From positions 84,018 to 148,017 of the forward strand of contig NZ_BMVO01000016.1 in NCBI RefSeq assembly GCF_014650755.1: a stretch of DNA of 64,000 nucleotides. Direction: 5' to 3'. The stretch is from Streptomyces chryseus (GTDB taxonomy: Bacteria > Actinomycetota > Actinomycetes > Streptomycetales > Streptomycetaceae). This document shows, piece after piece, positions 7,580 through 14,996 of this stretch. Within the stretch, counting starts at the first letter, position 1; each line of letters opens with the position of its first letter. The translations under genes were made by a program, and so were the position numbers. The notes under the pieces are model-generated. The model searched no databases and was not told the origin of the DNA. It worked only from the letters and a program-made list of their open reading frames with translations.

Positions 7580-9313
7580 GTGGACGTGTCATCGAAGATC
7601 AGGGCCGGCCGGCGGTGGCTGGCGGGCCCGGAGCCCTGGCCGGCCCGGCGCACGGCGGGCGAGTGCGTGCTGGCGGCGGTGCTGGCGCTGCTGGCGGCCG
7701 GCACGCAGGAGCTGATGGGCAGTGCGGTTCTCGTGCAGTCCGCCACCGCTGTGGCCGTCGCGGTGCTGTCGCTGCTGCGCCGCCGGCTGCCGGCGACGGT
7801 GCTGGTGGTCTCGGGCGGGGCGGCGGGCGAGCTGGCCGGGTTCGGGCCGCTGCTGATCGTGGCGGGGTGGTCGGCGGGGCGGCGGATCCCGGGGGCGGGG
7901 AAGGCGCTGGCGGCGTTCACCGCGTCGTGCGTCCTGAACATCGTCGTCGCCGCGGCGTCCGAGCTGCCGCGTTTCTCCCCGCTGTCGCTGATCATGTTCA
8001 GCACCCTGTACTTCCTCGCGACGACGGTCGTCCCCGGCCTGGCCAGCCGCTACTGGACGCAGCGGCGCACCCTGCTGCACGCCCTCCAGGAGCACAACGC
8101 CCAACTGCTGCGCGAGCGCGCCATGGTGGCCGGGCAGGCGCGGCTGCGCGAGCGGCAGCGGATCGCCCAGGACATGCACGACAGCCTGGGCCACCAGTTG
8201 GCGCTGATCTCCGTGCACACGGGCGCCCTGGAGGTCGATCCGGCACTGACGGACCGCCAGCGCGAGGGCGTCGGCGTTCTGCGTGACGCCTCGGTGGCGG
8301 CGATGCACGAGTTGCGTGAGGTCGTCGGCATCCTGCGGGACGGGGTGGAGCGCGACGAGGCGGCGACCGCCCCGGGCCTGCCGCCGGTCGAGGACCCGCA
8401 TCCGGCGGCGCGGGGGGCCGCGGGCATCGAGGGCCTGGTGGCGGCGGCGCGGGCGGCCGGGAACGCCGTCGAGCTGCGGTGCGCGGGCAGCCGGCGGCCG
8501 CTGGCGGCGGCGGCGGACCACGCGGCGTACAGGATCGTGCAGGAGGCGCTGACCAACGCGTACAAGCACGCCCCGGGCGCGGCGATCAACGTCGAGCTGC
8601 GGTACGAGCCGGACTCGCTGGTGGTGGAGATCGCGAACGGCCCGGCCCCGGCGGACCCAGGTGACGTCGTCAGCGGCGGCCAGGGCCTGACCGGGCTGCG
8701 GGAGCGGGCCCGGCTGGTCGGCGGCATGGTCCACGCGGGCCGTACCGACGGCGGGGGTTTCCGGGTCGCGGGCGTCCTGCCGTACGGCGCCGACGGCCTG
8801 GCGCCGGGTACGGGCGCGGCGCCTTTGGTCGACGTGGAGGACGACTTCCGGCAGCAGTCGCCGGCGGTCCCTCTCGGCAACGGTGGTCAGGTCATGGACT
8901 GGACCGTTGTGCAGAGGGAGCTGGCGATGAGTGGTGGGCGCGGGAGCAGGAGCAGCGGAGTCGTACTGGGCTGCGGCATCGCGGTGGCGGCCCTGGTGCT
9001 GCTGGTGGTCGCGGGCGGGTTCGGGCTGTTCTTCCTGGCCGGGTCGGCGGAGCGGGGCATGATCGAGCCGAGCGACTACGAGGCGGTGAAGGTCGGCGCG
9101 TCGGAGGAGGAGGTGCGCGACAGCCTGCCGAACGGTGACTCCTTCATGACGTCGGGCCTCAAGGACAAGGGACCCGCGCGGCCCGAGGGGTCCGAGTGCC
9201 TGGTCCTCGCGTCGTCGGAGTTCGGCGAGAGCCTCGCGGCGGAGCCGGTGTTCCGCTTCTGCTTCCGGGACGGCAAGCTGATCGAGAAGAAGTCGTACGA
9301 CGTCGTGCAGTAG
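7580..9313 (+). CDS. sensor histidine kinase (NarL/HisKA_3 type) with extra C-terminal membrane module
   Basis: A 577-residue protein starting with GTG at 7580. Residues 1-155 contain several membrane helices. The dimerisation/phosphoacceptor helix has RLRERQRIAQDMHDSLGHQL with His200, and the ATPase domain has the N box (YRIVQEALTNAYKHAPG) and G box (GGQGLTGLRERARLVGG), so it should phosphorylate the response regulator encoded 13 bp downstream. The kinase would normally end near residue 440. Here the frame continues for 128 codons from an internal ATG (8927) with its own AGAGGGAG: a membrane helix (about 463-483) and a domain with YEAVKVGASEEEVRDSLPNG resembling the BamE/SmpA-type fold, containing two cysteines. 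The input signal is unknown. Confidence 0.88.
   Translation: MDVSSKIRAGRRWLAGPEPWPARRTAGECVLAAVLALLAAGTQELMGSAVLVQSATAVAVAVLSLLRRRLPATVLVVSGGAAGELAGFGPLLIVAGWSAGRRIPGAGKALAAFTASCVLNIVVAAASELPRFSPLSLIMFSTLYFLATTVVPGLASRYWTQRRTLLHALQEHNAQLLRERAMVAGQARLRERQRIAQDMHDSLGHQLALISVHTGALEVDPALTDRQREGVGVLRDASVAAMHELREVVGILRDGVERDEAATAPGLPPVEDPHPAARGAAGIEGLVAAARAAGNAVELRCAGSRRPLAAAADHAAYRIVQEALTNAYKHAPGAAINVELRYEPDSLVVEIANGPAPADPGDVVSGGQGLTGLRERARLVGGMVHAGRTDGGGFRVAGVLPYGADGLAPGTGAAPLVDVEDDFRQQSPAVPLGNGGQVMDWTVVQRELAMSGGRGSRSSGVVLGCGIAVAALVLLVVAGGFGLFFLAGSAERGMIEPSDYEAVKVGASEEEVRDSLPNGDSFMTSGLKDKGPARPEGSECLVLASSEFGESLAAEPVFRFCFRDGKLIEKKSYDVVQ
8927..9313 (+). other. possible internal gene or module: single-pass membrane protein with BamE/SmpA-like domain
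   Basis: Within the kinase frame, ATG at 8927 has AGAGGGAG at 8913-8920, six bases upstream. From this ATG the 128-residue product would be SGGRGSRSS, one membrane helix, and an extracytoplasmic domain with the G-A-S-E-E-E-V pattern and Cys in GSECLVL and FRFCFRD. There is no stop codon between kinase and module, so it may be made both as a fusion and alone. The BamE/SmpA resemblance is by pattern only. Confidence 0.4.
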
Positions 9314-9326
9314 ATGAGCGGCAGCT

Positions 9327-9998
9327 GTGGGGGTAAGTGTGACGGTTCCGCACATCAGGGTCGTGATCGCGGACGACGAGCCCCTCATCCGGGCGGGGAT
9401 ACGCATGATCCTCACCTCGGACCGGGCCATCGAGGTGGTCGCGGAGGCGGCGAACGGCCGTGAGGCCGTCGAGCTGGCGCGCCTCCACGCGCCGGACGTC
9501 GTCCTGCTCGACCTGCAGATGCCGGTGATGGACGGGCTCACCGCGCTCGCCGAGCTGGGCAGGGCTGTGCCGGCGGCGCGCGTGATCGTCCTGACGACGT
9601 TCGGGGAGCGCGAGAACGTGCTGCGGGCCCTGGAGAGCGGCGGCGCGGGCTTCCTGCTGAAGGATTCCGCGCCGGCCGAGCTGATCCGGGCGGTACGGGC
9701 CGCCGCGGCCGGGGACGCCTATCTGTCCCCGGGGGCGACCCGGCACGTGGTCGAGCAGCTCGCCTCGGGCCGGGCCCCGGCCCGCGCGGAGGAGGCGCGG
9801 CGGCTGGTCACGGCCCTGAGCGGGCGGGAGCGTGACGTCCTCGCGCTGCTCGGCGAGGGCCTGTCCAACGCGGACGCGGGCAGGCGGCTGCACATGAGCG
9901 AGGCCACGGTGAAGACGTACGTCAGCCGGATCCTGGCGAAGCTGGGCTGCGAGAACCGGGTGCAGGCGGCGCTGCTCGCCCGCGACGCCGCTCTGTGA
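9327..9998 (+). CDS. response regulator, NarL/FixJ family
   Basis: A 223-residue two-component regulator, partner of the kinase just upstream. The receiver domain has acidic pocket VIADDEPL, phosphoacceptor Asp62 in VVLLDLQMPVMDG, Thr in IVLTTF and Lys in FLLKDSAP. The C-terminal LuxR-type helix-turn-helix spans about residues 162-210 (LSGRERDVLALLGEGLSN, EATVKTYVSRILAKLG). GTG at 9327 is listed; GTG at 9339 has a better placed GGGGG and would give a product four residues shorter, beginning VTVPHIRVV. Target genes are unknown. A bidirectional hairpin follows, shared with the tRNA-Ala gene on the other strand. Confidence 0.93.
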   Translation: MGVSVTVPHIRVVIADDEPLIRAGIRMILTSDRAIEVVAEAANGREAVELARLHAPDVVLLDLQMPVMDGLTALAELGRAVPAARVIVLTTFGERENVLRALESGGAGFLLKDSAPAELIRAVRAAAAGDAYLSPGATRHVVEQLASGRAPARAEEARRLVTALSGRERDVLALLGEGLSNADAGRRLHMSEATVKTYVSRILAKLGCENRVQAALLARDAAL

Positions 9999-10018
9999 CG
10001 CCCGGCGCCGTACACCGA

Positions 10019-10060
10019 AGATGCCCCTGTGACCTGTGGAAACAGGCCTCAGGGGCATCT
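10019..10060. terminator. bidirectional terminator between response regulator and tRNA-Ala
   Basis: Arms AGATGCCCCT (10019-10028) and AGGGGCATCT (10051-10060) enclose a second stem CCTGT/ACAGG (10033-10047). The hairpin lies between a plus-strand gene ending at 9998 and a minus-strand tRNA ending at 10067. Confidence 0.75.
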
Positions 10061-10066
10061 GTGCTG

Positions 10067-10139
10067 TGGAGCCTAGGAGATTCGAACTCCTGACATCTGC
10101 CTTGCAAAGGCAGCGCTCTACCAACTGAGCTAAGGCCCC
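10067..10139 (-). tRNA. tRNA-Ala(TGC)
   Basis: Reading the minus strand from 10139: acceptor GGGGCCT pairs with AGGCTCC, D arm AGCTCAGTTGGTAGAGC, anticodon stem-loop TGCCT-TTGCAAG-GCA with anticodon TGC, T arm with GTTCGAATC, discriminator A. The 73-base gene does not encode CCA. It belongs, with tRNA-Ile(GAT), to the pair conserved beside gyrA in actinomycetes. Confidence 0.97.
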
Positions 10140-10300
10140 GGGAACGGGTGGAGGCGACCGGCCGGACCGCACCGTGGCCACCGCCGCAGAACAGAGTACC
10201 GGGTGTCCCCCCTGATCCTGCAAAAGGATTAGGACTCCCGGTCCGCGACCACGCTCCGTAAGATGCTCGGCGAGGTTCGCAGCAGCGAAGGGGAGACGCA

Positions 10301-10849
10301 ATGGACGCAGCGCAGCAGGAGTCGACGGCCAGAGCCAGAGAGCTTCAGCGCAGTTGGTACGGGGAGCCTCTGGGGGCGCTCTTCCGTCGGCTGATCGACG
10401 ACCTGGGCCTGAATCAGGCCAGACTTGCCGCGGTGCTCGGCCTGTCCGCGCCCATGCTCTCGCAGCTGATGAGCGGCCAGCGCGCGAAGATCGGAAACCC
10501 GGCCGTGGTGCAGCGCGTACAGGCTTTGCAGGACCTGGCCGGGCAGGTCGCCGACGGCAGCGTCAGCGCTGCCGAGGCCACCGACCGGATGGAAGAGATC
10601 AAGAAGTCCCAGGGTGGTTCGGTGCTCAGCAACACCAGTCAGACGACGGCCAGTTCGGGCGCGCCGACCGTGCGGCGCGTGGTGCGCGAGATCCAGTCAC
10701 TGCTGCGCTCGGTGGCGGCGGCCGGCGACATCATAGACGCGGCGGACACGCTCGCCCCCACGCATCCCGAACTGGCGGAGTTCCTGCGGGTGTACGGAGC
10801 GGGCCGCACCGCCGACGCGGTCGCCCACTACGAGGCGCACCAGAGCTGA
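10301..10849 (+). CDS. helix-turn-helix DNA-binding protein
   Basis: A 182-residue protein starting with ATG at 10301 after GGGGAG. The N-terminal half holds an XRE-like helix-turn-helix (about residues 24-60: FRRLIDDLGLNQARLAAVLGLSAPMLSQLMSGQRAKIG). A polar Ser/Thr-rich linker (SNTSQTTASSGAP) leads to a predicted helical C-terminal region (VRRVVREIQSLLRSVAAAGDIIDAADTL). It precedes a Ser/Thr kinase gene by 31 bp, and the two are probably co-transcribed; the kinase could phosphorylate the Ser/Thr-rich linker, which is inference. Target sites unknown. Conserved at this locus in Streptomyces. Confidence 0.87.
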   Translation: MDAAQQESTARARELQRSWYGEPLGALFRRLIDDLGLNQARLAAVLGLSAPMLSQLMSGQRAKIGNPAVVQRVQALQDLAGQVADGSVSAAEATDRMEEIKKSQGGSVLSNTSQTTASSGAPTVRRVVREIQSLLRSVAAAGDIIDAADTLAPTHPELAEFLRVYGAGRTADAVAHYEAHQS

Positions 10850-10880
10850 AGCACGGCGGACCGGGGAGCGGGCACAGCGC

Positions 10881-12218
10881 ATGGGTGAGATCTTCGCCGG
10901 GCGGTACGAGCTGGTCGACCCGATCGGACGCGGCGGTGTGGGCGCGGTCTGGCGGGCCTGGGACCACCGGCGCCGCCGGTACGTCGCGGCCAAGGTACTC
11001 CAGCAGAGCGACGCGCACACGCTGCTGCGGTTCGTGCGCGAGCAGGCCGTACGGATCGACCATCCCCATGTCCTCGCCCCGGCCAGCTGGGCCGCCGACG
11101 ACGACAAGGTGCTGTTCACCATGGATCTGGTGAGCGGCGGGTCGCTGGCCCATCTGATCGGCGACTACGGCCCGCTGCCGCCCCGTTTCGTGTGCACGCT
11201 GCTCGACCAGCTTCTCGCCGGCCTGACCGCCGTCCACGCCGAGGGCGTCGTGCACCGCGACATCAAACCGGCCAACGTCCTGCTGGAGGCCACCGGCACC
11301 GGGCGGCCGCACCTGCGGCTGTCCGACTTCGGCATCTCGATGCGCAAGGGCGAGCCCCGGCTCACCGAGACCGACTACGTGGTGGGTACGCCCGGTTATT
11401 TCGCGCCCGAGCAGCTGATGGGCGCCGAGCCGGACTTCCCGGCCGACCTGTTCGCCGTCGGCCTCGTCGCCCTGTACCTGGTCCAGGGTCAGAAACCGGA
11501 CGCCCAGGGCCTGGTGGAGCACTTCGCCACGTACGGCACACCGGGCGCCCCGCAGGGCATCCCGGAGCCGCTGTGGCAGGTCATCGCCGGGATGCTGCAG
11601 CCCGACCCGCAGGCCAGGTTCCGTACGGCCACGGGCGCGCGCAAGGCGCTGACGGCGGCCGTGGAGATGCTGCCCGACCCGGGGCCGGGGGACGAGCCGG
11701 TGGAGGTGTTCGACCAGATCGGCCCGCTCCCGCCCGGCTTCGGCCCCGACGGCCCCGTCCCGGGCGCGCCGGGCCCCCGCGGCGGCGTAACGGGCCACGG
11801 ACCGGGCCACACCCAGGACGACCCGGGCACCGGCCACCGGGCGGGACAGCCCGTACCGCAGCCGACGACCGTGACCGGGGCCGGCGGCTTCCCCCTCGCG
11901 CCGCCGCAACGGCCCCCGCGCCCGGCCCAGCCGCCGACGCCCCCCGCCTCCGCACCCCGGCCCGCCCACGCGCACTCCCCCCACCCGGGCGCCGCGCGGG
12001 GCGGGGCCCCGGCGCACGACGCGGACCCCCTCACTCGCCCCTACACCGCCCAGGGCCCGGAGGCTCCCCCTCCCGGCCCGCCGGTCCCGCGCGGCGCCCA
12101 CACCCCCGCGCAGGCGCCGCACAGGCGTCCGGGACCACCCCCGAAGGTGACGGTCCCGGTGCTGCTGCTGGCGCTGGTCTGCTTCGCGGTGGGCTTCTGG
12201 GCGCTGATCCGGAGCTGA
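10881..12218 (+). CDS. membrane Ser/Thr protein kinase (Hanks type)
   Basis: A 445-residue kinase. The catalytic domain (about residues 8-265) has the glycine loop GRGGVGAVW, Lys38 in VAAKVL, catalytic Asp127 in VVHRDIKPANVLL, Mg-binding Asp149 in SDFGIS and GTPGYFAPEQ in the activation region, so it should be active. A 150-residue Pro/Gly/Ala-rich linker follows, then a C-terminal membrane helix (about 424-443, VPVLLLALVCFAVGFWALI) ending in two residues. There is no extracellular sensor domain, unlike PknB. The HTH gene upstream is its likely operon partner. Composition of the linker is extremely G+C-rich. Confidence 0.92.
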   Translation: MGEIFAGRYELVDPIGRGGVGAVWRAWDHRRRRYVAAKVLQQSDAHTLLRFVREQAVRIDHPHVLAPASWAADDDKVLFTMDLVSGGSLAHLIGDYGPLPPRFVCTLLDQLLAGLTAVHAEGVVHRDIKPANVLLEATGTGRPHLRLSDFGISMRKGEPRLTETDYVVGTPGYFAPEQLMGAEPDFPADLFAVGLVALYLVQGQKPDAQGLVEHFATYGTPGAPQGIPEPLWQVIAGMLQPDPQARFRTATGARKALTAAVEMLPDPGPGDEPVEVFDQIGPLPPGFGPDGPVPGAPGPRGGVTGHGPGHTQDDPGTGHRAGQPVPQPTTVTGAGGFPLAPPQRPPRPAQPPTPPASAPRPAHAHSPHPGAARGGAPAHDADPLTRPYTAQGPEAPPPGPPVPRGAHTPAQAPHRRPGPPPKVTVPVLLLALVCFAVGFWALIRS

Positions 12219-12251
12219 CCCGGCGCTGAGCCCTTCCCCGGGCTCGGCGCC

Positions 12252-13619
12252 CTACCAGGAGGCCGGCGGCCCGTACCCCGTGGGCGCACCGCTGTCCTGG
12301 CCGGGACCGGCCCCGGCGCCCGGCCCCGGTCCGGCGGCCCGCGCCCACGCCGCCGCGCGCCGCCGGGCGACGAACGTCCACGCCCCGAGCCCGAGCACCA
12401 GCACGGTGCCCGCCCCGATCCCGCCGGCCGCGACGAGCCGCATCGTGTCGCCGCGCGCCGCGACGGGCCGGCTCCGCCCCTGCTCCGCCGCGCCCCGGTC
12501 CTCGTCGGTGACCTGGAACTCGCCGGGCGCCCCGGCGTAGGCGGGCGCGCCCTCGCCCTCGCCGCCCTCGACGTTCAGCCGCAGCGAGAGCCCGAGGGCC
12601 TGCGGGCCGAAGTCCCGCGCGACCTCCGGGCTCAGACTGACCTTCAGGTAGTACCAGCCGGCGAACCGCATGCCGTTGACCGAGTCGGAGGAGTCGAAGC
12701 GGTTCTCGTACGCCACCGGAGGCAGCGGGTCCAGCGCCGTCGACTTCTGCCTGCCGCTGTACGAGACGTCGTTCGCACGGTCGACCAGCCCCCGCGCCGG
12801 GTTGTACAGCGCCATGGTCAGCGCGTGGGCCACGTACCCGTCGCCCGCCGTGCTGCCGACGTCCGCACGGGCGAAGAGCTGCTGCCCCCAGTCGACCGGC
12901 ACCTTGTAGAACAGCGTCTCGCCGGGCCTGATCCGGTCACGCCACTCGCCCTGCTCCAGCCCGGTCGCACCGTGGAAACTCGTCCCGCCCCTGCGTTCCC
13001 GGGCCTGGGTGACGGGCGGCGCGGGCGGGCCGCTGGGCCAGTCCTCCGGCGCCTCGGTCGGCCCGCCCGGCCGAACGCCCGGTTCCGTCACGTGCCGGAT
13101 CTCCAGCTCCCACGGGTCGCTCGACGAACCGGCGGCGCCACTCCGCTCGATCAGCGCGTAGTAGCTGTCCCGCTCCTGGCAGGGCCCGTCCTTCTCGATG
13201 GTCCGGTGCGCGTAGGTCCCGAGCGGGCGCGCGAACCGCGCGGAGCCGAACCGGGCGGTGTCGTATCCGCACGCGTCGCCGTCGCGGTCCTGGAGCGTCA
13301 CCTTGAGCTCGTCGTCGAACGAGACCTTCGTGCCCGGCCGCGGCACGGCCGTAGCCGACACGTAGGCGTGGGACTTCGCGTCGAGCTCCAGGCGGTAGAA
13401 GAGCCTGCCGCCCGGCCCGATCGCGTCCCGGTACGTGCCCCCCGCCCTCAGCCGCCGGGCGTCGGTGTTGCTCGCGGCCCCCTCGACCCGCTCCGCCGAC
13501 GGATCGAAGGTGTACGAGCCGGCCTCGTCGGCGGCCCGCGCCTGCGCCGGCAGCGCCGCCACCGCGCACAGCGCCGCCGCCACCGCCGGCGCCACCCTGC
13601 CCCTGCCGCGCTGCCCCAT
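12252..13619 (-). CDS. secreted, membrane-anchored protein of unknown function
   Basis: A 455-residue protein starting with ATG at 13619 (GAGGGGGG upstream; GTG at 13622 is an adjacent alternative). It has a signal peptide (RGRGRVAPAVAAALCAVAALPAQARA), a large extracellular region with two similar halves, each containing a G-x-x-Y/W-R-D-x-I-x-P-G-x-x-L-F-Y-x-x motif (TYRDAIGPGGRLFYRLEL near residue 50; EWRDRIRPGETLFYKVPV near 225), and a C-terminal membrane helix followed by a basic/Gly tail. The repeated motif suggests two beta-sandwich domains. It is convergent with the kinase gene. No enzymatic motif was seen. Confidence 0.85.
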   Translation of the reverse strand: MGQRGRGRVAPAVAAALCAVAALPAQARAADEAGSYTFDPSAERVEGAASNTDARRLRAGGTYRDAIGPGGRLFYRLELDAKSHAYVSATAVPRPGTKVSFDDELKVTLQDRDGDACGYDTARFGSARFARPLGTYAHRTIEKDGPCQERDSYYALIERSGAAGSSSDPWELEIRHVTEPGVRPGGPTEAPEDWPSGPPAPPVTQARERRGGTSFHGATGLEQGEWRDRIRPGETLFYKVPVDWGQQLFARADVGSTAGDGYVAHALTMALYNPARGLVDRANDVSYSGRQKSTALDPLPPVAYENRFDSSDSVNGMRFAGWYYLKVSLSPEVARDFGPQALGLSLRLNVEGGEGEGAPAYAGAPGEFQVTDEDRGAAEQGRSRPVAARGDTMRLVAAGGIGAGTVLVLGLGAWTFVARRRAAAWARAAGPGPGAGAGPGQDSGAPTGYGPPASW

Positions 13620-13808
13620 CACGCGCCCCCCTCGTCGTCTCGCCGGTCCATCCTGCCCCGCAGGCCCCAGCGCTGTCTGCGCCGACTGCCCCACCACTCC
13701 CTCGCTTTGCTCATGCAAGCTAGTGATTTGCTGGGGTGAATACAAGAAGTGTGCCGTCACGGTCCGACAACAACCCACCACAACCCGTTCGGCCCCAGGG
13801 CAGCACAA

Positions 13809-13836
13809 AACCCCGGCCGCTTCAGCGACCGGGGTT
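13809..13836 (-). terminator. terminator downstream of DLW-39 gene
   Basis: Inverted repeat AACCCCGG (13809-13816) / CCGGGGTT (13829-13836), with inner CGCT/AGCG pairing, 21 bp beyond the stop of the microprotein gene on the minus strand. Confidence 0.7.
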
Positions 13837-13857
13837 CAGTACTGGGACTACTGGGTC

Positions 13858-13992
13858 TCACACACCCGAACCTGCGGGCACGGAGTCAGTCGCCTCCGTC
13901 CACAGATCCTGCTCGGCGCGATCCGCCTGGATCTGGCGGTACACGAGGAGCCCGCCGATGGCGGCCAGTGCGACCAGGAGAAGCTTCTTCAC
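13858..13992 (-). CDS. DLW-39 family membrane microprotein
   Basis: A 44-residue product with GTG at 13992: basic VKK start, one membrane helix (LLLVALAAIGGLLVY, residues 4-18), then RQIQADRAEQ and the diagnostic D-L-W at residues 29-31, followed by TEATD. This matches the DLW-39 family of actinomycete microproteins, named for that motif; function unknown. The longer frame upstream to 14100 runs into the tRNA-Ile terminator region and is not used. It lies just beyond the tRNA-Ile gene on the same strand. Confidence 0.85.
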   Translation of the reverse strand: MKKLLLVALAAIGGLLVYRQIQADRAEQDLWTEATDSVPAGSGV

Positions 13993-14107
13993 CGCGCGAC
14001 CTCGTCTTTCCTTGACGTAGGAGACTTCTGGCGCCCGACTATACACACCGACCGATACCGATCGGTGACCTAGATACCCGCGCCAACTCACCCACTCCAC
14101 ACAGCAG

Positions 14108-14141
14108 AAGGCCCGGCAGATCTTTCGATCTGCCGGGCCTT
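14108..14141 (-). terminator. terminator of tRNA-Ile(GAT)
   Basis: Perfect 15-bp inverted repeat AAGGCCCGGCAGATC (14108-14122) and its complement (14127-14141) with a four-base loop, 20 bp past the 3' end of the tRNA. Confidence 0.85.
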
Positions 14142-14161
14142 CGACCTTTTCAGGTCCGCGG

Positions 14162-14235
14162 TGGGGCTAACAGGATTTGAACCTGTGGCCTCATCCTTAT
14201 CAGGGATGCGCTCTAACCAACTGAGCTATAGCCCC
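14162..14235 (-). tRNA. tRNA-Ile(GAT)
   Basis: Read from 14235 on the minus strand: acceptor GGGGCTA pairs with TAGCCCC, D arm AGCTCAGTTGGTTAGAGC, anticodon loop CTGATAA giving anticodon GAT, T arm GGTTCAAATCC, discriminator A. 74 bases, no encoded CCA. It lies 61 bp downstream of the DUF3566 gene, the conserved actinomycete order gyrB-gyrA-DUF3566-tRNA-Ile. Confidence 0.97.
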
Positions 14236-14296
14236 GCGCTGCCCCTGAAGATTAGCGCACCTCGGGGGCAGTACCAAAATCGGTTCCGCCGACCCG

Positions 14297-14992
14297 CTAC
14301 TCGTCCTCGGCGAGCGTCAGCTCGACGCCCCCGACGAACCCCGCCGACAGGTTGTAGATGAACGCGCCGAGCGTCGCGAGCGCCGTGGCCAGCACCACGT
14401 CGATCATCGCGATGACCGACGTGAAGATCAACACGCGCGGCAACGACAGGAAAGACTGCAGGTCGAAGCCGTTGCTCTCGTTGGAGCCCGTCGCCTCGCT
14501 GATCGTCCCGCCCACCGTCGAGAAAACGCCCATCGCGTCCATGACCATCCACAACACGGCCGCGGCCACCACCGTGCAGATGCCCAGCGCGATGGAGAGC
14601 AGGAAGCTCACCTTCATCACCGACCACGGGTCGGCCTTGGCCACCCGCAGCCGCGCCTTGCGCGTACGCGGCGTCGTACGCGCCCCCGTACGCGGCAGAC
14701 GCACCGCGGCGACACCCGGCTGCTGCCCGGCCCACTGCGGCCCGCCCTGCGTCCCACCCGCACCGTCGGCCTGCGGCGAGGGGTACGCCTGCGGCGGGTG
14801 ATACGGCTGCGCCGTCTGGCCCTGCGGCTCGCGCTCGCTCGGCAGCGGCCCGTTCCCGTACCCGTCGTAACTCTGCGGCTGGGTTCCCCGCGTATCGGTC
14901 ACAGTCCCCCCCTGGGAGTCCGCGGCAGAGCCACGGGCACCGGGTGCTCCAGATTCGGAAGCGGCCGCTCCGGCGCCCGTGGCTCCACTCAC
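14297..14992 (-). CDS. DUF3566 domain transmembrane protein
   Basis: A 231-residue protein. GTG at 14992 is chosen: it lies five bases after the gyrA stop and GAGGAG overlaps that stop, pointing to translational coupling with gyrA. Residues 1-125 are disordered (Gly, Pro, Gln, Ser). The DUF3566 domain follows with two membrane helices, VMKVSFLLSIALGICTVVAA near 137-160 and VLIFTSVIAMIDVVLATALA near 190-210, flanking DAMGVFSTVGGTISEATGS. The family is almost always encoded after gyrA in actinobacteria; mycobacterial CwsA/Wag31-linked roles have been discussed for neighbours, but no function is assigned here. Confidence 0.92.
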   Translation of the reverse strand: MSGATGAGAAASESGAPGARGSAADSQGGTVTDTRGTQPQSYDGYGNGPLPSEREPQGQTAQPYHPPQAYPSPQADGAGGTQGGPQWAGQQPGVAAVRLPRTGARTTPRTRKARLRVAKADPWSVMKVSFLLSIALGICTVVAAAVLWMVMDAMGVFSTVGGTISEATGSNESNGFDLQSFLSLPRVLIFTSVIAMIDVVLATALATLGAFIYNLSAGFVGGVELTLAEDE

Positions 14993-14996
14993 GCTC

